Assembly (NCBI RefSeq): GCF_052119645.1
Contig: NZ_JBGQOM010000013.1
Coordinates: 1-64,000 of the forward strand
Direction: 5' to 3'
Source: Paraglaciecola sp030730205
GTDB lineage: Bacteria; Pseudomonadota; Gammaproteobacteria; Enterobacterales; Alteromonadaceae
Length of the DNA: 64,000 nucleotides
Shown: positions 54,269 to 62,873 of the stretch, piece by piece
Position numbering within the stretch: the first letter of the stretch is position 1
How the letters are laid out: every line of letters starts with the position of its first letter
Program-made: the position numbers and the translations under genes
The notes under the pieces: generated by a model
The model's input: only the letters and a program-made list of their open reading frames with translations
What the model was told of the DNA's origin: nothing
The model's database searches: none

Positions 54269-55696
54269 ATGGTTAACTCAACAACATTACATCTTCATCC
54301 TGACCGCTTATTTCCAGCGGATGAAAAAGTCAGAGCGATTGCACGCAATCTGTATGCTCAGATAAAAGATTTGCCCATCATCAGTCCCCATGGTCATACT
54401 GATCCGCGATGGTTTGCCCAAGATGAAGCCTTTGGTAACGCCACTGAATTATTAATCCGTCCTGACCATTACGTTTTTCGGATGTTGTACAGCCAAGGGA
54501 TCTCACTAGAATCTTTAGGTATTCGTCGTCAAGATGGTGCTGCGGTCGAACAAGATCCTCGAAAAATTTGGCACATATTGGCCAAACATTATTACTTGTT
54601 TCGCGGTACGCCCTCACGCATGTGGCTAGACACCGTTTTTCACGATGTATTTGGCATGCGCGAATTATTAAGCGCTAAGACCGCTGATAAATATTACGAT
54701 GAGATCACTGAAAAATTAAGCTCCGCGGCATTTAGACCTCGCGCCTTGATGGACCGTTTCAATATTGAGCTTATTTGCACCACAGAAGGTGCCCTTGATA
54801 CTTTGCCGCATCACCAAGCGATGCAGGGCAGCGTGATGCAACATCGCGTGATCACCAGTTTTAGGCCTGATGATGTGGTAGATGCTTCTCGTGAAGACTT
54901 TATTGCCAACGTAAAAAAATTAGCAGCGCTAACTGGCCAAGATACTCAATCTTGGCAGGGTTACTTACAAGCCATTCGACTACGTCGTGAGTATTTCAGA
55001 AAATTAGGCGCAACAGCCACCGACCATGGCCATCCTACTGCGCGTACCGCTAATTTGTCGGTAAGTCAGTGTGAAAGCTTGTTTGCTACGTGTTTAAGTG
55101 GCCACTCTAACGAAGCACAACAAGAGCTTTTTAGAGCGCAAATGCTAACTGAACTTGCGGGGATGAGCGCTGAAGATGGCATGGTAATGCAAATACATCC
55201 CGGAGCATTTAGAAACCATAACCCTATTATTTTTGACCATTTTGGCCGTGATAAAGGGGCAGATATTCCATCACAAACCGAATATGTGCAGGCACTTAAG
55301 CCCATGTTAGATAAATATGGTAATGATCCGCGTTTAAGCGTGATTTTGTTTACCTTGGATGAAACCACTTATGCCCGTGAATTAGCGCCTTTAGCGGGTC
55401 ATTATCCCTGTTTGAAGCTTGGGCCCGCTTGGTGGTTTCATGATAGTCCAGAAGGGATGTTGCGTTTTCGTCATCAAGTGACAGAAACCGCCGGTTTTTA
55501 TAATACAGTGGGTTTTAACGACGATACTCGCGCGTTTTTATCCATCCCCGCACGTCATGATGTAGCACGGCGAATCGATTGCCGCTTTTTAGCAGAGTTA
55601 ATTTCACAACATCGTATTAATGAAGATGAAGGTGTAGAGCTTGCCTTCGATTTAACGTACAACCTGGCTAAAAAAGCCTACAAGTTGGATAAATAA
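54269..55696 (+). CDS. uxaC: Uronate isomerase UxaC
   Basis: ATG 54269 follows AAGGAG by seven bases and gives 475 residues (E. coli 470); the frame is open upstream to 54209. The amidohydrolase-like metal site SPHGHTD places His41 and His43 at the start of the barrel, and DHYVFRMLYSQG, RGTPSRMWLD and GWWFHDSPEGM-like segments support the family. It isomerises D-galacturonate to tagaturonate and glucuronate to fructuronate in the cytosol. The reductase gene follows after five bases. Confidence 0.96.
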   Translation: MVNSTTLHLHPDRLFPADEKVRAIARNLYAQIKDLPIISPHGHTDPRWFAQDEAFGNATELLIRPDHYVFRMLYSQGISLESLGIRRQDGAAVEQDPRKIWHILAKHYYLFRGTPSRMWLDTVFHDVFGMRELLSAKTADKYYDEITEKLSSAAFRPRALMDRFNIELICTTEGALDTLPHHQAMQGSVMQHRVITSFRPDDVVDASREDFIANVKKLAALTGQDTQSWQGYLQAIRLRREYFRKLGATATDHGHPTARTANLSVSQCESLFATCLSGHSNEAQQELFRAQMLTELAGMSAEDGMVMQIHPGAFRNHNPIIFDHFGRDKGADIPSQTEYVQALKPMLDKYGNDPRLSVILFTLDETTYARELAPLAGHYPCLKLGPAWWFHDSPEGMLRFRHQVTETAGFYNTVGFNDDTRAFLSIPARHDVARRIDCRFLAELISQHRINEDEGVELAFDLTYNLAKKAYKLDK

Positions 55697-55701
55697 GCCC
55701 T

Positions 55702-57165
55702 ATGCAGCAATTAAACAAAGGCAGTTTAGGTCACTTATCAGCAGAAGTGCGGTTCAATCAAGCCGCCCTTGAACGTCAGATTGGTATTGTGCATTTAGGG
55801 CCTGGCGCCTTTCATCGCGCTCATCAAGCCGTTTATACCGATAACGCCATGGAGTTTGGCGGTGATTGGGGAATTTGTGCGGTATCGATGCGCAGCACTG
55901 GCGTAAGAGATGAATTAGCCGAGCAGGATAATATTTATACGCTGGCAATTATTGATGAGCAGCCAAGCTATCAAGTTATCAGTGCCATCAAAGAAGTGTT
56001 AGTATTAGGTGAGCAGCGTGAACAAGTCATGCAGCGACTTGTTGCTCCGAGTACTCATATAGTCAGTTTAACCGTGACCGAAAAAGGCTATTGCCTAAAC
56101 GGTGAAGGTGAACTTGATGTTGGCAATAATGATGTTGTGCACGACCTAAAAAATCCCACATGCCCCATCAGTGCTATTGGTTTATTAACCTTGGCTTTGC
56201 AGCAAAGAATGCAAAATAACACTGCTGATTTGACGATTATGAGTTGTGACAACCTAGCGGATAATGGCAGCAAACTGGGCCGAGCAATCATCCGTTTTGC
56301 TGAAAATATTGATATGCAGTTGGCCCAATGGATCACACACCATGTGTGTTTTCCAAACACCATGGTTGACAGTATTACGCCTGCCAGTAATGACGAATTA
56401 CGTGCTCGCGTAGCCAATGCGATTAAGTTACAAGACAATTGGCCGATTCAGCGAGAGGCGTTTACTCAGTGGGTTATCGAAGATAATTTCAGTGGACCGC
56501 GTCCTGCATGGGATAAAGTTGGTGTGACCTTTACGCAAGATGTGAGTGGTTACGAGAAAGCAAAATTACGTTTGTTAAATGGCAGTCATTCTACATTGGC
56601 GTATCTTGGACTACGTTGTGGCTTTGAAACGGTCAATCAAGCCATCAGTCACCCAGCGCTTTTTACTCTTATTAATACTTTACTAAAAGAACAAGTTGCG
56701 CTGTCATTTTCTGCGCCTGCTGAATTAGACGTAGATGCCTACATTGACGCCATATTAAAGCGATACAGTAACCAACATATCCGACATCTACTCTCACAAA
56801 TTGCGTGGGACGGCTCGCAAAAACTGCCTTTTAGATTGCTCGGCAGCATTCAAGACAATCTAAGCCAAGGTCAACCTATCTCCTTATTATGTGTAGGAGT
56901 AGCGGCTTGGTTGCACTTTATTGTCAGTGCAGCCCACAAGCAATTTAAGATTGTCGATCCACTCGCAGAACGACTCATCAGCGTAGGGTTGCAATGCTCA
57001 GGCCACGAAAAAGAAGATGTTACGCGACTGCTAAACATAGAACAGGTCTTTGCGGTTTCACTTGTGAATAATTCTGTCTTTAGTCAGTCAGTTACTGAGG
57101 CTTATCTGAGTCTATCTACGCTTAACTCTGCTAACATCGACGAACAAATTAAGGCCTTGTACTAG
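55702..57165 (+). CDS. uxuB: Mannitol dehydrogenase family reductase, UxuB type
   Basis: The 487-residue protein matches E. coli fructuronate reductase UxuB rather than UxaB: VHLGPGAFHRAHQAVYTD at the nucleotide site, SLTVTEKGYCLNGEGELD, MVDSITPAS, QWVIEDNFSGPRPAWDKVG and KLRLLNGSHSTLAYLGL with the catalytic Lys. By family it converts fructuronate to mannonate, but the operon contains the altronate dehydratase UxaA and no mannonate dehydratase. It may therefore act as the tagaturonate reductase here. Symbol is given for family, not proven substrate. Confidence 0.85.
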   Translation: MQQLNKGSLGHLSAEVRFNQAALERQIGIVHLGPGAFHRAHQAVYTDNAMEFGGDWGICAVSMRSTGVRDELAEQDNIYTLAIIDEQPSYQVISAIKEVLVLGEQREQVMQRLVAPSTHIVSLTVTEKGYCLNGEGELDVGNNDVVHDLKNPTCPISAIGLLTLALQQRMQNNTADLTIMSCDNLADNGSKLGRAIIRFAENIDMQLAQWITHHVCFPNTMVDSITPASNDELRARVANAIKLQDNWPIQREAFTQWVIEDNFSGPRPAWDKVGVTFTQDVSGYEKAKLRLLNGSHSTLAYLGLRCGFETVNQAISHPALFTLINTLLKEQVALSFSAPAELDVDAYIDAILKRYSNQHIRHLLSQIAWDGSQKLPFRLLGSIQDNLSQGQPISLLCVGVAAWLHFIVSAAHKQFKIVDPLAERLISVGLQCSGHEKEDVTRLLNIEQVFAVSLVNNSVFSQSVTEAYLSLSTLNSANIDEQIKALY

Positions 57166-57234
57166 GCCTTTTCAACTTTTATAACACGGCAATAACGATC
57201 AGTTGCTCTGTTTATGCTAAGAGAATAGGGTCAC

Positions 57235-58173
57235 ATGACACAACATATTATCGTAGGTGAATGCATGGTTGAAATGTCTAACCGTGGCGAAAACACCTAC
57301 TACCAAACCTTTGCTGGTGATACATACAATACCGCTGTGTATTTAAAACGCTGTAACCCAGAACAAACCATTAGCTATTGGACTGCAGTTGGTCAAGATA
57401 AGGTCAGCGAACAGTTTATTGAAAAGCTGCAAACCGAAGATATCGATACTTCATTGGTATTTAGTACGAGCCTAAAAACTCTCGGTTTATACATGATTGA
57501 TACTGATGACAAGGGCGAGCGCAGTTTTGCCTATTGGCGCAGTGACTCCGCAGCTAAAGGGTATTTTTCACTCTTTAGTGAAGCCAATGCTCATTCAGAC
57601 CTGAGCAAAGTAGGCAGCTTGTTTTTCTCAGGCATCAGTTTAGCTATTTTACCTGCACAAGATAGAGCGGATTTTTTAGCATATGTAAGGCAACTAAAAG
57701 CCAGCGGTACGACCATTATCTTTGACCCTAATTATCGACCAAAACTCTGGTCCTCAGTGCAAGAAGCCCAAGAATGGACAGATAAAGCCTATGCACTTGC
57801 TGATATTGCGTTCCCGGGTTGTGATGATCATCGTTCCTTATATGGCCATCAAAACATTGAAACCGTGCACCAGCATGTTGAAAAATTGGGCGTGGCAGAG
57901 ATGATCATTAAAAACGGTGAACATGGCATCCAAATTTTTTCACATGGGCAACACAGTATCGTGCCTGCACATCAAGTGGATGTTGTTATTGATACCACTG
58001 CAGCAGGCGATGCCTTCAATGGAGGCTATTTAGCTGCGCGACTTGCAGGTAAAAGCGAACAGCTTGCGGCGGGTTTTGGCGCAAAAGTTGCTGCTTTTGT
58101 CATCGGTCACAAGGGAGCCATTGTTGATAAAGCACAAATGACTCGCTTTATTACTGCGAACATTTTTTCATGA
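57235..58173 (+). CDS. kdgK: 2-keto-3-deoxygluconate kinase KdgK (PfkB family)
   Basis: This is a 312-residue PfkB sugar kinase. The N-terminal GECMVEMSNRG and FAGDTYNTAVYLKR match KDG kinases, and the C-terminal anion-hole signature DTTAAGDAFNGGYLAAR includes the catalytic base Asp259. It phosphorylates KDG, the meeting point of the Kdu and Uxa branches, to KDPG. The KDPG aldolase gene that should follow in the pathway is not in this window. The pectate lyase gene starts within its stop codon. Confidence 0.94.
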   Translation: MTQHIIVGECMVEMSNRGENTYYQTFAGDTYNTAVYLKRCNPEQTISYWTAVGQDKVSEQFIEKLQTEDIDTSLVFSTSLKTLGLYMIDTDDKGERSFAYWRSDSAAKGYFSLFSEANAHSDLSKVGSLFFSGISLAILPAQDRADFLAYVRQLKASGTTIIFDPNYRPKLWSSVQEAQEWTDKAYALADIAFPGCDDHRSLYGHQNIETVHQHVEKLGVAEMIIKNGEHGIQIFSHGQHSIVPAHQVDVVIDTTAAGDAFNGGYLAARLAGKSEQLAAGFGAKVAAFVIGHKGAIVDKAQMTRFITANIFS

Positions 58174-59519
58174 ATGCCATTAAGGGACGTGCATTTGCAG
58201 TCTTGCTGGTGTTAGCGAGTGCCTGTGTTAGTGCCACCACGCCAAGCAGGGAAGCGCAATTAGCCTTTCCTGAAGCATTAGGCTACGGTAAATATACTGT
58301 GGGTGGGCGAGGTGGTCGGGTCATCGTTGTTGATTCTTTAGAAGATTCTGAAAAAGCCAAACCGGGTACCTTGCGTTATGCAGTCAAAGCAAAAGGCCCA
58401 CGCATTGTTGTTTTCAATGTTTCTGGTGTGATTGATTTAGTAAAACCTCTGGAAATTAAAGAGGACTTTATCACCATAGCTGGCCAAACCTCACCACGAG
58501 GAATTGTGGTTTCCGGATCCGAAACCCAAATAGATGCTGACCAAGTCATTATACGTTATTTGCGCTTTCGCCCGGGCTCAGCTAACCATCAAGGGGACGC
58601 TGTGACAGGCAAACGCCGCAGTGACATCATTATTGACCATTGCTCCATGAGTTGGGCCAACGATGAAGTCGCTTCTTTTTATAACAATACAAATTTTACT
58701 TTGCAGTACAGTATTATCAGTGAAAGTCTTAATAACGCAGGACACAAAAAAGGTGACCACGGTTACGGTGGGATTTGGGGTGGGCAACGAGCCAGTTTTA
58801 TTGCAAATGTAATGGCTCATCATACTAGTCGCAACCCTCGTATCAATGGCTACCGGCTAAAACCCAATTATGAGCCTGGTGCTGAGTTAGTGGAAATTCG
58901 AAATAACGTTATCTATAACTGGTCGAGTAACAGCACCTACGGTAATGAGGGCGGGCGAGTAAACTTAGTCAACAACACCTATAAAGTCGGGCCAGCAAAA
59001 GGCGAAAGTCGTTTCTTTCAAATCAATTTTCCTGATGGTTCAAGTGATCTGGGACAGATGTTTATTGCCAACAACCTGATGCCTTCTGAGCAAGCGAAAA
59101 GCACTGACAACACCTTGGGCGTTGAGTTTAAAAATGACAAATCGATGACAAAAACGCAGATCATTCAATTAAAATCTGAAATCTTAGTGAACAGGCCATT
59201 TACGGATAAATCTTTTATATTGAATGATCCCAACGTACCTGCGACACACAGTTACCAACAACTTATTATTGATAAAGAAGTAGGGGCAAACCGTATTAGA
59301 GAAGGCTATTTTCAAGATTCGGTTGACCAGCGAATCTTGACTGAGGTAGAGCAGGGCAGCGCAACGTATCAAAATGGTATTATTGACTCAGAGTTGCAAG
59401 TCATTGGGAATTGGCAAAATTACGCCAAGGAATTTAAATCCACAAAGCCACTTCAAGAGTTACCTGAAACAGATCCAAATACAACCCAGCTCTGGATAGA
59501 TAAACTAGGTCAATTTTAA
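58170..59519 (+). CDS. Pectate lyase, PL1 family
   Basis: The 449-residue secreted beta-helix lyase has a signal peptide of about 22 residues (LLVLASACVSA), where the Cys makes an imperfect lipobox. The mature part begins with GYGKYTVGGRGGRVIVV and PGTLRYAV, with the Ca-binding strand region IIIDHCSMSWANDEV and the catalytic arginines in HHTSRNPR (Arg221 and Arg224). PL1 lyases cleave polygalacturonate by beta-elimination to leave unsaturated ends that KduI and KduD eventually use. Start ATG overlaps the kdgK stop (ATGA). It is the last gene of its operon, followed by a long hairpin. Confidence 0.93.
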   Translation: MNAIKGRAFAVLLVLASACVSATTPSREAQLAFPEALGYGKYTVGGRGGRVIVVDSLEDSEKAKPGTLRYAVKAKGPRIVVFNVSGVIDLVKPLEIKEDFITIAGQTSPRGIVVSGSETQIDADQVIIRYLRFRPGSANHQGDAVTGKRRSDIIIDHCSMSWANDEVASFYNNTNFTLQYSIISESLNNAGHKKGDHGYGGIWGGQRASFIANVMAHHTSRNPRINGYRLKPNYEPGAELVEIRNNVIYNWSSNSTYGNEGGRVNLVNNTYKVGPAKGESRFFQINFPDGSSDLGQMFIANNLMPSEQAKSTDNTLGVEFKNDKSMTKTQIIQLKSEILVNRPFTDKSFILNDPNVPATHSYQQLIIDKEVGANRIREGYFQDSVDQRILTEVEQGSATYQNGIIDSELQVIGNWQNYAKEFKSTKPLQELPETDPNTTQLWIDKLGQF

Positions 59520-59539
59520 TCACTGGTTTAGTTTTGTTT

Positions 59540-59567
59540 AGCTCGTTAACAGCCCTGTTATCGAGCT
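59540..59567 (+). terminator. Long hairpin at the end of the GH28-PL1 operon
   Basis: AGCTCGTTAACAG, a two-base loop and CTGTTATCGAGCT form a 13-bp stem with one mismatch. There is no clear T-run, so it may protect the mRNA end rather than act as an intrinsic terminator. Confidence 0.55.
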
Positions 59568-59643
59568 CATAGCGTTTAGCTCATCGTTACCTTCTGCTGT
59601 AAATTCATATATTTAACAAAGCCACTTATTTTTTAACATTTTG

Positions 59644-59673
59644 TTGACATGGGTATTTTTATATTAGTAACAT
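59644..59673 (+). promoter_or_regulatory. Sigma-70 promoter of the 998-residue receptor gene
   Basis: TTGACA (59644-59649), 18-base spacer, TAACAT (59668-59673). As at the GH28 operon, the last T of the -10 box is the first base of an operator. Confidence 0.75.
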
Positions 59674-59686
59674 GCCACCGGTGGCA
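59673..59686. promoter_or_regulatory. LacI-type operator 5
   Basis: Perfect palindrome TGCCACCGGTGGCA over the predicted transcription start. Confidence 0.9.
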
Positions 59687-59712
59687 GAGAAGAAATTTTT
59701 TTATCTTTGTTT

Positions 59713-59726
59713 TGCCACCGGTGGCA
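59713..59726. promoter_or_regulatory. LacI-type operator 6
   Basis: Second perfect copy of TGCCACCGGTGGCA, exactly 40 bases downstream of operator 5. Confidence 0.9.
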
Positions 59727-59780
59727 GTCTCGCGTTGGCGCCCCAATTAATAATGATGGAACCTTAGGAGAATATCCGAA

Positions 59781-62777
59781 ATGAAACGTTTTCAACTGAA
59801 GGCTTTAGTAATCGCCATGTCTATGGCCATTCCTGCTTATGCCCAGCAAGCACAGCCTGTTGTTCAACAAACAAAAGATGCAGTAGAAAAAAACAGCGAC
59901 GCTGCTGCAAATAACTCACAAAACACTAACGATGAAATAGAAGTTGTTGAAGTCACAGGAGTACGGCAAGCCGATATCAAAGCAAGGGATTTAGAACGCT
60001 TAAATAAAAGCTTTAGTTCTATTATTGCAACCGATGACCTAGGTAATTTTGTCGACCAAAACGTTGCAGAATCACTAAGACGCTTACCAGGTGTTACCCT
60101 GCAACGTTCTGAAGGTGAGGGCAAGTTTGTAAGCGTTCGTGGCCTTGGACCGGGTTTTGTATCGGTTAACATAAACGGCTCTGAAATGTCTGGCGTGGGT
60201 GATGACCGGAAAGTCGGATTAGATGCCATTCCAGGTGACATTCTTGGCTCCATCGAAGTATTAAAAACCCTGACACCCGATCAAGATCTTAATTCTATTG
60301 GGGGGACGGTCAACGTCAATGCCATTTCAGCGTTTGAGCGCGGTAAAGATACCCTTAAATTAAAAGTTCAAGATGCTTACAGCGATAAACGCGAAGAACA
60401 TTCACCTAAATTTAGCCTTGATGGCACCCAATTTTTCTTAGATAAAACCATAGGTATTGGTTTTGCCGTTTCTCAAGAAAACCGTAAATCACAAGTGGAT
60501 GAAACTCGGCATCATAGCTCCACAGAAATGCGTTATTACCAGGCTGACAAAGGCTTTAGTGACATCACAGATGATCAAGGTGAGGTCATTACAACAGCGA
60601 AAGAGCAAATAGCCTCTGGACCAGAAATACTTGGGCCAAGCCAGTTAGAAAAACGCCGTGAAATTGCGGGTCGCACGCGTAAAGCAGCGTCATTGAATGT
60701 GGAATTTAAACCAACGGATACCAGTTATTATTACGTGCGAGGCAACCTGACTAAATTCACTGATTCTGATGTGGCGCTTCGAGAGTTTTTTGATTTTCAA
60801 GATGCGGGCAATATAGGCAGTGGTGAAATTCTCTATGTTAATGATCTCACAAAAGAATTTATTGCGAGTGACATTGATATTTTTCACCAATATTTTATCC
60901 AAGGCGGTGACAATACCACCAAGTCTTTTAGCATTGGCGGTGAAAATCAAATTGGCGAAAGTTGGACCTTAGATTATGAGTTAGCTGCGTCAAGCTCTTA
61001 TGAAGAATCCAACAATGACAGGCGTGTGCAATTTCGTGAGCGTGACAATATTGTTTATGGTCAAGGTAGCAAAGACAATATTTTAGGCCGAGCATTAAGC
61101 CCAGAAGAAGCTGCCCAAATCAGTGGTTTGAGTGTTGATACTTTTGGCACCTCTGAATCAGGTGATGCCAGTAATCTAGCCAATTGGGATTTTGATAATC
61201 TCTTTTTAGAAGATGGTACTCGTGATGACAGTATAAAAAGCGGCAAAATCAACCTGACTAAAGATTTCTACTACAAGCACCTTAGTTATATAAAAGTAGG
61301 GGCAGCGTTTTCTGAGCGCGAATACATCAGAGATAAAAACCGTTCCAGTTATGACCCAAGTGCCGCTGATTGCGGTGGCGATGAAACTTGTATCACAGTG
61401 GTGAACTCTGTGCATACTGATTATCCCAGTTCCATCCCTCCAGGCAATCACTTCACTTACCCCTTTGTCGAGCAAGGACAAGTGGATTACATCGTTGATA
61501 AATCGAAAATCACGCGAGACGTAGCCACCAACGGTGAGGTGTCTATTGACAGTACTAAAGAAGATTACACCTTAACGGAAGACACCAAAGCCCTGTATAT
61601 CATGGCCGAGTTGCCCATTACCGATGATTTAATTATGTCAGGTGGCGTACGTTTTGTTGAAACAGAATTCTCTTCAACAGGCTTTTTATCATTAGAAAAT
61701 GATGATTTTCAGTTTAATGGTGCTGGCCAAGGTAGCCTAGATATTGCCGTACCGCTGCCCGAAGCATCCATTAAGTACAGCGAGTATTTCCCCAGTGTCC
61801 ATCTGCGTTATGAGCCGCACGAAGACATACTTATTCGTGGTGCAATCTGGACCAGTTTTACTCGCCCATCATTTAAACAAGCACGTGCCTTTGCCAAATT
61901 TGACGAAGACATTGAGTTGTGTCCGCCGCAAAGTGACGACTGTGATGACGCACAAGGCGGTGCAAATGTGCAGCAGTTACAAGACTATATCTTAGGCTCT
62001 AACAATACACTTGATGTAGGTAACCCCAACCTAGTGGCCATGACGTCCATTAACTACGATGCGTCAATTGGTTGGTATCCAAGTAAAGATTTGTTTATGG
62101 AAGCTTCACTGTTTTACAAGGATATCGATAATTTTATCGTAGATGTGAACGGCATCACGATGTCCTTACCTGATTTGCCTTTAACCTTGCCTGTTAATCA
62201 AATTACTGAATTTGTGATCCCGCAAAATCTTATTCTTAATGATGTGAATATTACCCTCAATGGTGATAAAGCCACGGTAATGGGCACCGAGCTTAGCTAT
62301 AACCAATACTTTGAAAGTGGTTTCTTTATTCAAAGTAATTTGACCTTGCTCACCAGTGAAGCACAGCTTGATAAGTCTATTCGCGCTGACAAAGTCCCCT
62401 TACCTGACCAAGCCGATACCACCTTTAACTTAACGGTGGGATGGGAGAGCGATAGCTATTCTGTGCGCTTAATCGGTAATCATCGCTCAAAAATTCTTGA
62501 AGAAGTGGGCTCATGCCCAGCGACAGCAAATACCAGTGACTCATACGAATGTAAAGTGTGGTCAGACCGTTATCAAGACGCAATCAAAAGTCTAGATTTC
62601 AAAGCTATTTACAACGTGAACAAACAAATTCAAATCTATTTCGATGCGATCAATCTGACCAACGAAGCTGATTTGCGTTACTTCGAAGGTAATACCAAAA
62701 GCGGCGGCAACATTCTGTATCAAAAAGAAGAATACGGCCGCACGTATCAACTTGGACTTAACTATAAGTTTTATTAA
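59781..62777 (+). CDS. TonB-dependent receptor, large oligosaccharide type
   Basis: The 998-residue outer-membrane receptor has a signal peptide (residues 1-21, MAIPAYA) and a long Gln/Asn-rich N-terminal linker before the TonB box region EVVEVTGVRQ. The plug has LGNFVDQNVAESLRRLPGV, RSEGEGKFVSVRGLGPGF and NGSEMSG, typical of the same class as the 900-residue receptor. The barrel ends in LGLNYKFY with the usual terminal aromatic residue. It is preceded by a promoter with two operators and followed by a lipoprotein gene. Likely cargo is a pectic oligosaccharide; the two receptors may take different sizes or decorations. Confidence 0.94.
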   Translation: MKRFQLKALVIAMSMAIPAYAQQAQPVVQQTKDAVEKNSDAAANNSQNTNDEIEVVEVTGVRQADIKARDLERLNKSFSSIIATDDLGNFVDQNVAESLRRLPGVTLQRSEGEGKFVSVRGLGPGFVSVNINGSEMSGVGDDRKVGLDAIPGDILGSIEVLKTLTPDQDLNSIGGTVNVNAISAFERGKDTLKLKVQDAYSDKREEHSPKFSLDGTQFFLDKTIGIGFAVSQENRKSQVDETRHHSSTEMRYYQADKGFSDITDDQGEVITTAKEQIASGPEILGPSQLEKRREIAGRTRKAASLNVEFKPTDTSYYYVRGNLTKFTDSDVALREFFDFQDAGNIGSGEILYVNDLTKEFIASDIDIFHQYFIQGGDNTTKSFSIGGENQIGESWTLDYELAASSSYEESNNDRRVQFRERDNIVYGQGSKDNILGRALSPEEAAQISGLSVDTFGTSESGDASNLANWDFDNLFLEDGTRDDSIKSGKINLTKDFYYKHLSYIKVGAAFSEREYIRDKNRSSYDPSAADCGGDETCITVVNSVHTDYPSSIPPGNHFTYPFVEQGQVDYIVDKSKITRDVATNGEVSIDSTKEDYTLTEDTKALYIMAELPITDDLIMSGGVRFVETEFSSTGFLSLENDDFQFNGAGQGSLDIAVPLPEASIKYSEYFPSVHLRYEPHEDILIRGAIWTSFTRPSFKQARAFAKFDEDIELCPPQSDDCDDAQGGANVQQLQDYILGSNNTLDVGNPNLVAMTSINYDASIGWYPSKDLFMEASLFYKDIDNFIVDVNGITMSLPDLPLTLPVNQITEFVIPQNLILNDVNITLNGDKATVMGTELSYNQYFESGFFIQSNLTLLTSEAQLDKSIRADKVPLPDQADTTFNLTVGWESDSYSVRLIGNHRSKILEEVGSCPATANTSDSYECKVWSDRYQDAIKSLDFKAIYNVNKQIQIYFDAINLTNEADLRYFEGNTKSGGNILYQKEEYGRTYQLGLNYKFY

Positions 62778-62873
62778 TTCGTTCACAGCAAGTTAAACCA
62801 TCGGGTTTGCGCGTTAGCTTCAAGAAAGTACAGCGCAAACAGTAAACGATATCTCATCCTTAGGAGGGTGATC

